The notes beneath the pieces are model-generated. The model saw nothing but the letters and a program-made list of their open reading frames with translations. It made no database searches and had not been told where the DNA came from. Positions 1 to 8,706 of a stretch of 64,000 nt of DNA are shown here, piece after piece; position 1 is the stretch's first letter; each line of letters starts with the position of its first letter. This DNA comes from CALBPI01 sp039815365 (GTDB lineage: Bacteria; Pseudomonadota; Gammaproteobacteria; Steroidobacterales; Woeseiaceae), in assembly GCA_039815365.1 (NCBI GenBank), contig JBCBZK010000002.1:10075-74074 (forward strand), written 5' to 3'. The position numbers and the translations under genes are program-made.

Positions 1-1010
1 GGCAATCAACGAATGCCCTTCCCGATGGCGTTATTGCACTGACTGACACCAATGTCATCCAGCGCTTCAATGCGGCGGCGCAGGATCTTGTCGGATTGCA
101 GCGGCGACGCGATCGCGGGCAACGCATCGATAACCTGCTGCGCCACCCGGACTTTCTGGAGTATCTTGGCGAAACCGACTACGAAAACCCGGTCGTGATT
201 CCGTCTCCGAAACTGGAAGATCGTTGGCTCAGCATCAGGATCGTGCCGTACAACAATAATAGTCGTTTGCTGGTCATCCGCGATATCACCGAGCGAACGC
301 GTCTGTCCCGGATGCGGCGCGATTTCGTTGCCAATGCATCGCATGAACTGCGCACACCGTTGACTGTGATCAGCGGTTACCTTGAAGCGATGGAGGAAGA
401 CGGCAGTCTTGATGACGAGTGGGAGAAACCGCTGAGCGAAATGACGCAACAGACTAATCGCATGCGTGACATTCTTGATCAGCTGTTGGCATTGTCGCGA
501 CTGGAAGTGAGTGCGCCGGCGTCCACCAGTACGACGGTAGACATGGCCGCTGTCATTGGCGAGTGCGTCTCACTTTTGACGGCAGGCCAACAGCGCATTG
601 TTGTCGCGATTGAAAGCGACGCTTTGGTGTTGGGTGAGTACAACGAGCTCGTGTCCATCGTCAGTAATCTGATCGGTAACGCACTGCGGTATAGCTGGCC
701 GGATACGCCGATCGGTGTCACCTGGCAAGACCATGAGGGCGGCGCGATGCTTACGGTCAGCGATCAGGGCGATGGTATTGCTGACGATGACATACCGCGC
801 CTGACCGAACGATTCTTCCGCGTCAATCGAGGACGTGCACGCGATTCTGGCGGCATCGGACTTGGGCTTGCGATCGTCAAGCACTCATTGGCGCGGCATG
901 ATGCGCAGCTGCAGATTACGAGCGAATTGCGCGTGGGATCTGTATTTGGTTGCGTGTTTCCCGCTGAACGTATTGTGGGTCAATCAGCTGACAGGGCCGC
1001 TGCTGGCTAG
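1..1010 (+). CDS. phoR: Phosphate regulon sensor histidine kinase PhoR (5' end outside window)
   Basis: The reading frame is open from base 3, so only the C-terminal 335 residues are visible. A PAS-like segment (starting ALPDGVIAL) fills roughly the first 100 residues, followed by a HisKA domain with the phospho-acceptor His at visible residue 114 (ASHELRTPLT) and a HATPase domain with N box (NLIGNALRYS), DQGDGI and GIGLGLAIVKH. This is the cytoplasmic half of PhoR, which phosphorylates PhoB when phosphate is low. The membrane helices and any phoB gene lie upstream of the window. Adjacent phoU and the nearby pst genes support PhoR rather than another kinase. Confidence 0.9.
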   Translation, partial: QSTNALPDGVIALTDTNVIQRFNAAAQDLVGLQRRRDRGQRIDNLLRHPDFLEYLGETDYENPVVIPSPKLEDRWLSIRIVPYNNNSRLLVIRDITERTRLSRMRRDFVANASHELRTPLTVISGYLEAMEEDGSLDDEWEKPLSEMTQQTNRMRDILDQLLALSRLEVSAPASTSTTVDMAAVIGECVSLLTAGQQRIVVAIESDALVLGEYNELVSIVSNLIGNALRYSWPDTPIGVTWQDHEGGAMLTVSDQGDGIADDDIPRLTERFFRVNRGRARDSGGIGLGLAIVKHSLARHDAQLQITSELRVGSVFGCVFPAERIVGQSADRAAAG

Positions 1011-1064
1011 TCGCAGCCCTATTAACCGCGTTGTTCGGCGGCGCTCTCGCGAACCCGCCGCCGT

Positions 1065-1091
1065 TTGTGCGGTCAATAACCTTGCTACACT
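1065..1091 (+). promoter_or_regulatory. Possible phoU promoter
   Basis: The 133-base gap between phoR and phoU contains TTGTGC at 1065-1070 and TACACT at 1086-1091, separated by 15 bases. The spacing is shorter than optimal and the match is weak, so this is only a candidate sigma-70 site. I see no Pho box here. Confidence 0.25.
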
Positions 1092-1143
1092 TGCCACTGT
1101 CAGGAGCGCCTGGATCAGGCGCGTGGCGCGATGAAGAACACTT

Positions 1144-1863
1144 ATGAAAGAACTCAATCACCACATCTCCAGACGATTCAACAAAGATCTTGAGGATCTT
1201 CGCAACAGCGTGCTTGCGATGGGCGGATTGGTCGAAACACAGCTGACCAAGGCGATCGAGGCGGTGGTTTCCGGCAACAGCGAATTGGGTCTGCAGGTCG
1301 CGCACGACGACTATAAGGTCAATCGGTTCGAGGTCAATATTGATGAGGAATGCAGCCGTATTCTCGCCACACGTGGCCCGACAGCGTCGGACTTGCGACT
1401 CATCGTTGCGATTATCAAGACCATCACCGATCTCGAACGTATCGGTGATGAAGCTGAGAAGATCGGTTTTCTTGCATCCAAGCTTGCCAATATGGACCGA
1501 CCGGCGGATTCTTATCGCGAGCTCAAAACGTTAGGGTCTCAGGTTAAACAGATGTTGCATTCGGCGATGGATGCATTTGCCCGTCTGGACGCCGAGGCGG
1601 CACTGAATACCGTGCGCGAAGATGAGTTTGTGGATGAAGAATACGAACGCATTCAGCGCCAGTGCATTACCTTCATGATGGAGGACCCGCGTACGATCAA
1701 GCGCGTGATGAACGTGACCTGGGCGGCACGTTCGCTGGAGCGCATCGGTGATCACTCCAAGAACATTTGTGAGTACGTGATTTTTATGGTGTACGGAAAA
1801 GATGTCAGACATACCAATGTCGACGACGTAGAAAACAACGTGATCAGAGGCGAAGAGTCATGA
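1144..1863 (+). CDS. phoU: Phosphate-specific transport system accessory protein PhoU
   Basis: At 239 residues this has the normal PhoU length and two homologous three-helix halves, each with the family's metal-binding helix signature (ITDLERIGDEAEKI near residue 97; ARSLERIGDHSKNI near residue 200). PhoU links the Pst transporter to PhoR and damps kinase signalling when phosphate is plentiful. In many relatives phoU ends the pstSCAB-phoU operon; here it follows phoR and is 1.8 kb from pstS. Its stop overlaps the dsbB start (ATGA), implying translational coupling. Confidence 0.95.
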   Translation: MKELNHHISRRFNKDLEDLRNSVLAMGGLVETQLTKAIEAVVSGNSELGLQVAHDDYKVNRFEVNIDEECSRILATRGPTASDLRLIVAIIKTITDLERIGDEAEKIGFLASKLANMDRPADSYRELKTLGSQVKQMLHSAMDAFARLDAEAALNTVREDEFVDEEYERIQRQCITFMMEDPRTIKRVMNVTWAARSLERIGDHSKNICEYVIFMVYGKDVRHTNVDDVENNVIRGEES

Positions 1864-2372
1864 CATATCCCGGCTGGCGACTTGCCAACGCGCTGACGTT
1901 CGCAGCGTGCGCGGCTATGATGGCGTTCGCACTATTCGCTGAACACGTGCTGGAGCTGTATCCCTGCCCACTGTGTATTTTTCAGCGCGTTGCGGTGATT
2001 TTTCTGGGGATGATTGCGCTGCTCGCGGCACTGCACAACCCGCGCGGTGGCGGGCGATACGTATACAGCGTGCTCTGTGTGATCGCAGGCGGCACCGGGA
2101 TTGCGGTTGCAGCTCGACATGTTTGGCTGCAAAACCTGCCGCCTGATCAAGTGCCAAGCTGCGGCGGCGCGAGTCTTGACTACATGCTGGACACGCTGCC
2201 GCTCGGCGAGGTTCTAAACAAAGTGCTGACAGCTTCCGGGGAGTGCGCCGAAGTGTCCTGGCGGTTCCTGTCGCTCAGCATGCCGATGTGGCTATTGATC
2301 CTGCTGTGCGCATTGATGCTGTGGATCGTCAGTACCGCCGTTTGGTCTCGCCCAAATAACAGGCAAGCTTAG
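1860..2372 (+). CDS. dsbB: Disulfide bond formation protein DsbB
   Basis: A 170-residue inner-membrane protein with four hydrophobic segments. The first periplasmic loop carries the redox pair C36-P-L-C39, and the second loop carries C101 and C129, matching the two cysteine pairs by which DsbB reoxidises DsbA and passes electrons to quinone. The start overlaps the phoU stop in ATGA, and the stop codon overlaps that of convergent dapE. Coupling to phoU has no obvious functional logic and probably reflects genome compaction. Confidence 0.93.
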   Translation: MTYPGWRLANALTFAACAAMMAFALFAEHVLELYPCPLCIFQRVAVIFLGMIALLAALHNPRGGGRYVYSVLCVIAGGTGIAVAARHVWLQNLPPDQVPSCGGASLDYMLDTLPLGEVLNKVLTASGECAEVSWRFLSLSMPMWLLILLCALMLWIVSTAVWSRPNNRQA

Positions 2373-3538
2373 GCCTCAAGCAACAACGACGTCGTAATGT
2401 CGTAATAGATGTCGCTCAGTACAGCGACATCGTCGATCCGCACGTGTTCATTGACCTTGTGAATCGATGCGTTGATAGGTCCGAGCTCGATGACATGCGT
2501 GCCGGTCGGGGCGATAAAACGACCGTCCGACGTCCCACCGCCAGTGGAGAGTTCAGTAGACAGCCCGGTGTGTTTGGTAATCGCGCGACTGACAGCGTCT
2601 GTTAGCACGCCCGGTTCTGTGAGGAACGGCTCGCCTGACAAGTGCCACTTCAATTCATAATCAACCCCGAGTGATTCGAGCACCTCGGTCACCGCATCGC
2701 GCAGTTGTTGGTGGTGCCACTCGGTCGAGTAACGAAAATTGAATCTTGCGAAACAGCTGCCAGGTGTCACATTCGGTGCGCCAGTGCCAGCGTCGACGTG
2801 GACGAACTGAAACGAGGTCGGCGGGAAGTGTTCATTGCCGTCGTCTAAAGGCATTGCGTACAGCGCTTGCAAAACAACGGCAAGATCCTCGATCGGGTTG
2901 TGTGCCAGCTGTGGGTAGGCGACATGACCTTGCACGCCTTTCAGCGTCAACATGCCACTGAGCGAGCCGCGTCTGCCAATGCGGATAAGATCACCGAGTG
3001 CATCTTGGCTCGAAGGTTCACCTACCACGCACCAGTCGATGGTTTCGCCGCGCTCGCTGAGCGTCTGCATGACCTTGAGCGTGCCGTCTCTTGCCGGGCC
3101 TTCTTCATCGCTCGTGATCAGCATGGACAGACTGCCACTGGCCTCTGGGTAGTCGGCGACGAAGCGCTCCGCGGCAACCACCATTGCCGCCAGGCTTGCC
3201 TTCATATCCGCGGCACCGCGACCGTACATCACACCGTCAACTGTCGTCGGCTCAAAGGGTGGGTATTGCCATTGGTCAACGGGGCCTGTCGGTACGACAT
3301 CGGTGTGTCCGGCAAAGCACAGCACAGGGCCTTCGCTGCCGCGTCGTGCCCATAAATTGTCGGTTGGCGCGGTCGGGTCACCGAAACGCAGGTGTTCGCA
3401 ATGAAACCCGAGCGGTTCAAGTCGAGACGCAATGATCTGCTGACAGCCGGCGTCCTCAGGGGTGACTGATTCGCGGGCGATAAGTTGTTCTGTCAACGCA
3501 ACAGCTGGGTGCGTGGACGCGTTAGCGTGTGTACTCAT
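2369..3538 (-). CDS. dapE: Succinyl-diaminopimelate desuccinylase
   Basis: M20 metallopeptidase family enzyme that hydrolyses N-succinyl-LL-diaminopimelate to succinate and LL-DAP in lysine and peptidoglycan precursor synthesis. It shows the zinc-binding AGHTDVVP motif near residue 78, DEEGPARDGT, and a C-terminal GGTSDGRF and NASIHKVNEHV. Length is 389 residues from ATG at 3538; a GTG at 3553 would add five residues. It lies on the minus strand between dsbB and pstS, separated by the pst operon from dapD and dapC, with which it shares a pathway. Confidence 0.95.
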   Translation of the reverse strand: MSTHANASTHPAVALTEQLIARESVTPEDAGCQQIIASRLEPLGFHCEHLRFGDPTAPTDNLWARRGSEGPVLCFAGHTDVVPTGPVDQWQYPPFEPTTVDGVMYGRGAADMKASLAAMVVAAERFVADYPEASGSLSMLITSDEEGPARDGTLKVMQTLSERGETIDWCVVGEPSSQDALGDLIRIGRRGSLSGMLTLKGVQGHVAYPQLAHNPIEDLAVVLQALYAMPLDDGNEHFPPTSFQFVHVDAGTGAPNVTPGSCFARFNFRYSTEWHHQQLRDAVTEVLESLGVDYELKWHLSGEPFLTEPGVLTDAVSRAITKHTGLSTELSTGGGTSDGRFIAPTGTHVIELGPINASIHKVNEHVRIDDVAVLSDIYYDITTSLLLEA

Positions 3539-3610
3539 GCGCGTACTATGCACCGATTAGCGTCGTTTCGAAATAGCGCTCGATGGCGTGCAAGCCCTGT
3601 CTCAGCTATG

Positions 3611-3644
3611 TTGTAACAAATCTGTAACTTATGGTCACTAGGCT
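3611..3644 (+). promoter_or_regulatory. Pho box and pst promoter
   Basis: Bases 3611-3628 (TTGTAACAAATCTGTAAC) match 14 of 18 positions of the PhoB-binding direct-repeat consensus as I recall it (CTGTCATAAATCTGTCAC). Ten bases downstream, TAGGCT at 3639-3644 is positioned as a -10 element; in Pho promoters the box replaces the -35. This predicts transcription from about 3650 and PhoB activation of pstSCAB during phosphate starvation. It also argues against an ATG start for pstS at 3631. Confidence 0.75.
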
Positions 3645-3678
3645 TTGTCGCACTAAGTTGCACTTTGGAGTGAGAGAC

Positions 3679-4737
3679 GTGCGTGTTCATCGAGTGCTTC
3701 TCAGTGTTATCGCCAGTTTCGCCGGTATTTTGGCGCTCTCATCCTGTGCTCCGGGGCAGAGCGGCCGCAACTTTATTGTCATCGTCGGTTCTTCGACGAT
3801 GTACCCGTTCTCGACGATCGTGGCCGAGCGATTTGGCCGGCGCACGTCATTTAAAACACCAAAAGTTGAAGCGACCGGGTCGGGGGGCGGGTTCAAGCTA
3901 TTTTGTGCGGGGATTGGCGTGCGGCATCCAGATATCACCAATAGTTCCCGCCGGATTAAACCGTCTGAGTTAAAGATGTGTGCCAGCAACGGCGTCGGCG
4001 GTGTGGTTGAAGTGAAAGTGGGTTATGACGGTATCGCCGTGGCCTATGCGGCGACCAACGAGACGCTTGAATTAACACTTAAGGATTTGTGGTTGGCTCT
4101 GGCGAAACAGGTGCCGGCGCCGGACGGTCAAGAAGCGCTTGTGAATAATCCGCATGTGCTGTGGTCCGATGTGAATGCTGCATTGCCGGCGGTACGTATC
4201 GAAGTGTTAGGGCCGCCACCGACGTCCGGCACGCGTGATGCCTTTGTCGAGTTGGCGATGGAAGGTGGCTGTCGCTCATTCAATTGGATTGCAGCAATGG
4301 CGTACGCCGATCGCGACGCGTTTCGTGATGTCTGTCATACACTGCGTGAGGATGGTGTTTTCACTGAAGTGGGTGAGAACGATAATCTCATTGTGCAAAA
4401 ACTGAACGCGAATCCGGACGGATTAGGCATTTTGGGATTTAGCTTTCTCGATCAGAACGCCGAGCAAGTGTTAGGTGCATCCATTGATGGTGTGGCCCCG
4501 ACGTTTGAGAATATTGGCAACGGGCGATACCCGATTTCGCGCCCGCTGTACTTCTATGTCAAGCAGGCACACGTTGACGTGATTCCCGGCCTGCGTGAGT
4601 TTCTGGGAGAGTTCACCAGTGATCGCTCATGGGGCGACGAAGGCTACCTCGCAAGTCGTGGCTTAGTGCCCATGCCGGAAAACGAGCGAGCACAGGTACT
4701 CGGTGATGTGCTGGCATTGACGCCCGTGTCGCTGTGA
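3679..4737 (+). CDS. pstS: Phosphate ABC transporter substrate-binding lipoprotein PstS
   Basis: A 352-residue periplasmic phosphate-binding protein. The N terminus is a lipoprotein signal with lipobox L20-S-S-C23. Phosphate-binding features include VGSSTMYPF, ATGSGGGFKLF, NSSRRIKPSE and PTSGTRDAF. I chose GTG at 3679 because GGAG at 3667-3670 is well spaced and because the upstream ATG at 3631 would place translation within the Pho promoter. It is the first gene of pstSCAB and delivers phosphate to PstC-PstA. Confidence 0.92.
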   Translation: MRVHRVLLSVIASFAGILALSSCAPGQSGRNFIVIVGSSTMYPFSTIVAERFGRRTSFKTPKVEATGSGGGFKLFCAGIGVRHPDITNSSRRIKPSELKMCASNGVGGVVEVKVGYDGIAVAYAATNETLELTLKDLWLALAKQVPAPDGQEALVNNPHVLWSDVNAALPAVRIEVLGPPPTSGTRDAFVELAMEGGCRSFNWIAAMAYADRDAFRDVCHTLREDGVFTEVGENDNLIVQKLNANPDGLGILGFSFLDQNAEQVLGASIDGVAPTFENIGNGRYPISRPLYFYVKQAHVDVIPGLREFLGEFTSDRSWGDEGYLASRGLVPMPENERAQVLGDVLALTPVSL

Positions 4738-4774
4738 GCGCGCGTCACAGAACGACCGCCGGAAGTCTGCGCTA

Positions 4775-6148
4775 GTGCAGCCGCAAACGCTCATTGTTAT
4801 CGGCTTGATGATTGGTGTTGCTGCGTACTTCGTGGCAAGCCGCCGCTCGGTAATGCTCACCGATCGGCGCTCAGGATTGCGCTCGCGACCCTATTACTAT
4901 GGCGCTTACGCGTTCCTGTGGGTTGTCGTCCCACTGCTTGTATTGCTTGCGGCATGGAGCATGTTATCGGGGCGTGTTATCGACGCACGCATTGCCAAGG
5001 CGCTCCCTGTCGATTGGGTGGTTGATGCGGCGGGCAACGAAAGCCTCGCTATGAACGCCGTTCGCAACGCGGCTTCCGGCGTCGTGGTGTCGAACAGCGC
5101 GACCGTGAGTGCACTAGCGGCTGATTACCGCGCCATGCAGCAGCGCAGTCGCTATTGGTTGTCGCTGTCAGGTATTGCGCTGATGCTGGTAGGCGGCGTG
5201 TTCGCTATAACGCGCGTTACACCAACATTCAGCGCAAGGCAGCGTGTCGAGCAATTCCTGCTGTGGTTATTGCTGTTTGCGTCCAGCATCGCGGTGTTGA
5301 CGACGGTCGGCATCGTCGGCTCAGTGTTGATCGAGGCGACACGCTTCTTTGGCAAAGTGCCCGTCGGCGACTTCATGTTCGGACTGGAATGGAGTCCGCA
5401 AACTGCGATTCGCGTGGGTCAGGTAGGCTCGTCCGGCTCTTTCGGTGCGCTGCCACTGTTTGCCGGCACACTGCTGATCACTGCCATTGCAATGGTTATC
5501 GCAACGCCTGTCGGATTGATGACGGCGATTTACTTGAGTGAGTACGCCAAACCCGGATTTCGCGCGGTTGCGAAGCCTTTGCTTGAAGTGCTCGCAGGAA
5601 TTCCGACAGTAGTGTACGGATTCTTTGCGGCGTTGAGTGTCGCGCCGTTTTTGCGAGATGCCGGGGCAACGATGGGCGTTAGCGTAGCCAGCGAGAGCGC
5701 GCTTGCTGCAGGTTTGGTCGTCGGCATTATGATTATCCCGCTGATCTCGTCGTTATCGGATGACGCACTCACAGCAGTGCCGCGTGCGATGAAGGATGGC
5801 TCTCTTGCGATGGGTGCGACGCGTTCGGAGACGATCAAGCAAGTGATGGTGCCCGCAGCGTTGCCAGGCATTGTTGGCGGTGTCCTGCTAGCGGTCTCGC
5901 GGGCGATCGGCGAGACGATGATTGTCGTTATGGCAGCAGGGCTCTCGGCCAAGCTCACCGCCAATCCATTTGAAGCGGTCACGACGGTGACCGTGCAAAT
6001 CGTAACGTTGCTCGTCGGCGATCAGGAATTCGATAGCGCCAAGACGCTCGCGGCTTTTGCGCTAGGGCTGTTGCTGTTTATCGTTACGCTGGCATTAAAC
6101 GTCTTTGGTCTGCGGGTCGTGCGCCGCTATCGCGAGCAATACGAGTAG
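4775..6148 (+). CDS. pstC: Phosphate ABC transporter permease PstC
   Basis: Inner-membrane permease of 457 residues, longer than the E. coli protein because of an N-terminal extension with two membrane segments (about residues 3-22 and 43-62) and a further helix near 125-145, resembling the DUF3708-type PstC N terminus. The C-terminal half has the usual permease core (ATPVGLMTAIYLSEYA, IPTVVYGF) and the EAA-like loop near GATRSETIKQV that docks on PstB. The start is GTG at 4775, preceded by GGAAG. It lies 37 bases after pstS. Confidence 0.92.
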   Translation: MQPQTLIVIGLMIGVAAYFVASRRSVMLTDRRSGLRSRPYYYGAYAFLWVVVPLLVLLAAWSMLSGRVIDARIAKALPVDWVVDAAGNESLAMNAVRNAASGVVVSNSATVSALAADYRAMQQRSRYWLSLSGIALMLVGGVFAITRVTPTFSARQRVEQFLLWLLLFASSIAVLTTVGIVGSVLIEATRFFGKVPVGDFMFGLEWSPQTAIRVGQVGSSGSFGALPLFAGTLLITAIAMVIATPVGLMTAIYLSEYAKPGFRAVAKPLLEVLAGIPTVVYGFFAALSVAPFLRDAGATMGVSVASESALAAGLVVGIMIIPLISSLSDDALTAVPRAMKDGSLAMGATRSETIKQVMVPAALPGIVGGVLLAVSRAIGETMIVVMAAGLSAKLTANPFEAVTTVTVQIVTLLVGDQEFDSAKTLAAFALGLLLFIVTLALNVFGLRVVRRYREQYE

Positions 6149-6151
6149 CGG

Positions 6152-7444
6152 ATGGCCACCACCAAACAACAAGAAATACGCACTAAGCTGCAAGCGCGCC
6201 TGCGCGTCCGGTATGCGCGCGAACGTCGTTTTCGCGCGTATGGGTTAGCTGCCGTGCTGTTCGGCCTTGTGTTCCTGGCGGTGTTCTTTGTCAGTATTGT
6301 GTCGAAAGGGGCGAGTGCATTTCGCCAGTCAATGCTGAGCGTTCCGGTGATAGTGGATGCAAGTCTGGTTGACCCGATTGCGGATGGAACCCGAGCGTCA
6401 TTGCAAGATGGCGATTATGACGGCGTGATACGCAATGCTTTGGTTGCTCTGTTTCCAGACGCAACCAGCCGTCGTGCGCGCCGTGAGCTCATGGCGTTAG
6501 TGAGTAGTGAGGGCAGCTTCATGTTGCGCGATCGTGTCGTCGCGGACCCATCCCTGTTAGGGGAGGTGCTCAATCTGAACATTCCGACCAGTGCGAATGT
6601 CGATATGCTGATGAAAGGCAGGATTGATCGGTCGCTGCCGGAGCTGCAGCGAGTAGTGAGCGACCGCCAGCTGGCATGGATCGATCAGTTGGTCGCCGAC
6701 GACCGTCTTAGTACGTCATTCAGTCGCGCGTTCTTTGCGAACGGCGATTCCGCTGATGCCGAGTTGGCAGGGATCCGCAGTGCCGTGATGGGGTCGTTTT
6801 TCATGTTGCTCGTCATGATTGCGATCGCGTTTCCCGTCGGGCTGGCAGCTGCGATCTATCTTGAGGAGTTCGCACCTCGTAACCGCTGGACCGATCTCAT
6901 CGAGGTCAATATCAACAATCTTGCTGCGGTACCGTCCATCGTCTACGGATTGCTGGGTCTTGCGGTATTCATCAATTGGGTCGGTCTGCCGCGCTCAGCG
7001 CCGCTCGTCGGTGGTTTCGTGCTTGCGTTGTTGACCTTACCAGTCATCATCATTACGTCACGCGCGGCGATCAAATCGGTGCCGCCGTCAATACGTGAAG
7101 CCGCGTTAGGCGTTGGTGCCTCCAGAATCCAAACCGTATTCCAGCACGTTCTGCCGCTGGCCTTGCCAGGTATTCTGACCGGCACGATCATCGGAATGGC
7201 GCGTGCACTCGGAGAATCCGCACCGCTGCTGATGATTGGCATGGTCGCTTTCATTGTCGATGTGCCGGGCAGTTTCGTGGAGCCGGCAACGGCGCTTCCT
7301 GTGCAAGTGTACTTGTGGGCAGACAGCCCCGAGCGCGCTTTCGTCGAGCGAACGTCGGCCGCGATTATTGTGCTGCTAGGCTTTTTGTTGTTCATGAATC
7401 TGCTCGCCGTGATCTTGCGACGGCGGTTTGAGCGAAAATGGTAA
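6152..7444 (+). CDS. pstA: Phosphate ABC transporter permease PstA
   Basis: Second Pst permease subunit, 430 residues. A first membrane helix at about residues 30-52 is followed by a periplasmic region of about 150 residues resembling the DUF3333 insertion found in many proteobacterial PstA proteins but absent from E. coli. The permease core follows (AAIYLEEFA, AVPSIVYGLLG, ALGVGASRIQT). It starts three bases after the pstC stop, so the two permeases are almost certainly co-translated. Confidence 0.93.
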   Translation: MATTKQQEIRTKLQARLRVRYARERRFRAYGLAAVLFGLVFLAVFFVSIVSKGASAFRQSMLSVPVIVDASLVDPIADGTRASLQDGDYDGVIRNALVALFPDATSRRARRELMALVSSEGSFMLRDRVVADPSLLGEVLNLNIPTSANVDMLMKGRIDRSLPELQRVVSDRQLAWIDQLVADDRLSTSFSRAFFANGDSADAELAGIRSAVMGSFFMLLVMIAIAFPVGLAAAIYLEEFAPRNRWTDLIEVNINNLAAVPSIVYGLLGLAVFINWVGLPRSAPLVGGFVLALLTLPVIIITSRAAIKSVPPSIREAALGVGASRIQTVFQHVLPLALPGILTGTIIGMARALGESAPLLMIGMVAFIVDVPGSFVEPATALPVQVYLWADSPERAFVERTSAAIIVLLGFLLFMNLLAVILRRRFERKW

Positions 7445-7492
7445 GCCAAGTCATGTACCTTTGGCGTATTGAGCATTTGGGTGGATAACAGC

Positions 7493-8338
7493 ATGAGCAC
7501 CGATGGTGAGGTCGAGATGACGTTGGAAGATGTCAGTGCCGGCGTGCCGCAGTCGCAGACTGTCGGTTCAGCGCAAGTGGCGTCGCCGTTTGTGCAGGCG
7601 CACGGTGTCAACGTCTCTTACGGCGACATTCATGCGATCAAGAATGTGACGTTGGAAATCTCGCGCAACGAGGTGATTGCATTGATCGGGCCGTCAGGCT
7701 GCGGGAAGTCGACGTTTTTGCGCTGCCTGAACCGCATGAACGATACGATTGAATCCGCACGTGTCACGGGCAAGATCCTGATTGATGATCAGGACATTTA
7801 TGCGCGCAATATGGACGTTGTGTCGCTGCGAGCCCGCGTTGGTATGGTGTTTCAAAAGCCGAATCCGTTTCCCAAGTCGATCTACGATAACGTCGCCTAC
7901 GGTCCGAGAATTCATGGCTTGGCAGACAATCGCGCCGAACTGGACGACATCGTTCACGTCAGTCTCGAGCGGGTCGGGTTGCTTGCGGAGGTGAAAGATC
8001 GATTACATGAGACCGGCACGGGTCTATCCGGTGGCCAACAACAAAGACTGTGTATCGCACGCACGATCGCGGTCAGCCCTGAAGTGATCCTGATGGACGA
8101 ACCCTGCTCGGCATTAGACCCGATCGCTACGGCCCGGATTGAGGATTTGATCGATGAGCTGTGTGAGAATTTCGCGATCGTGATCGTGACGCACTCAATG
8201 CAACAGGCTGCTCGGGTGTCCCAGCGTACAGCCTATTTTAATCTCGGTGAGTTGATCGAGGTTGACGAAACAGACCGGATTTTCACCAATCCCCAGCATC
8301 GGCTGACGGAAGACTACATCACCGGTCGGTCCGGCTAG
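7493..8338 (+). CDS. pstB: Phosphate ABC transporter ATP-binding protein PstB
   Basis: ABC ATPase energising PstCA, with Walker A GPSGCGKST, Q loop MVFQKPNPFPKSIYDNV, signature LSGGQQQRL and Walker B VILMDEPCSALDP, followed by the switch His (THSM). Length is 281 residues from ATG at 7493, which has a purine-rich GGGTGGA upstream; a TTG at 7469 would add eight residues. The first 30-40 residues before the ABC fold are not conserved. This ends the pst operon; no phoU follows, unlike the common arrangement. Confidence 0.95.
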   Translation: MSTDGEVEMTLEDVSAGVPQSQTVGSAQVASPFVQAHGVNVSYGDIHAIKNVTLEISRNEVIALIGPSGCGKSTFLRCLNRMNDTIESARVTGKILIDDQDIYARNMDVVSLRARVGMVFQKPNPFPKSIYDNVAYGPRIHGLADNRAELDDIVHVSLERVGLLAEVKDRLHETGTGLSGGQQQRLCIARTIAVSPEVILMDEPCSALDPIATARIEDLIDELCENFAIVIVTHSMQQAARVSQRTAYFNLGELIEVDETDRIFTNPQHRLTEDYITGRSG

Positions 8339-8361
8339 CAACATTGCATCGGAGCGCGCGT

Positions 8362-8706
8362 TCAGGCGAACAGTGCCTGATAGCTCTTCGCTGAAAACCC
8401 TACCGTAACGCCACCATCATGTACGGCAACGGGACGCTTGATCAATGTTGGTGTAGCAAGTAACTGATCCACAACGCTCGTCTCGTTCAGCGATTCACGC
8501 GCTGTCTCGTCAAGTTCGCGCCACGTCGTCGAGCGTTTGTTCACCAGCGTTGTCCAATCGAGTGACTGCGTCCATTCGTGAATCTGATCCGCGTGCAATG
8601 GCGTTACGCGAACGTCCTGCCACTCGTAGCTGATGTTGTTGTCATCAAGCCAACGTAAGGCCTTGCGACAGGTGTCGCATTGTTTAATACCGTAGATGCA
8701 GATCAT
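8362..8706 (-). CDS. ArsC/Spx-family reductase-like protein (YffB type)
   Basis: A 114-residue thioredoxin-fold protein with an N-terminal CDTCRKAL motif, a central WTTLVNKRSTTWREL and a LIKRPV segment typical of the Spx/MgsR/YffB branch of the ArsC superfamily. Members look like arsenate reductases but often lack proven arsenate activity, so the substrate is unknown. Its ATG overlaps the dapD stop (ATGA), placing it last in the glnD-dapC-dapD transcription unit. In several gammaproteobacteria this gene sits next to dapE, which here lies 4.8 kb away. Confidence 0.85.
   Translation of the reverse strand: MICIYGIKQCDTCRKALRWLDDNNISYEWQDVRVTPLHADQIHEWTQSLDWTTLVNKRSTTWRELDETARESLNETSVVDQLLATPTLIKRPVAVHDGGVTVGFSAKSYQALFA

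Noticed and set aside
2867..3355. 162-codon plus-strand frame opposite dapE
   Set aside because: Antisense to well-conserved dapE, no ribosome binding site, no recognisable domain.
6943..7611. 222-codon minus-strand frame over pstA and pstB
   Set aside because: Shadow of two conserved genes; Thr/Ser/Pro-rich low-complexity product without motifs.
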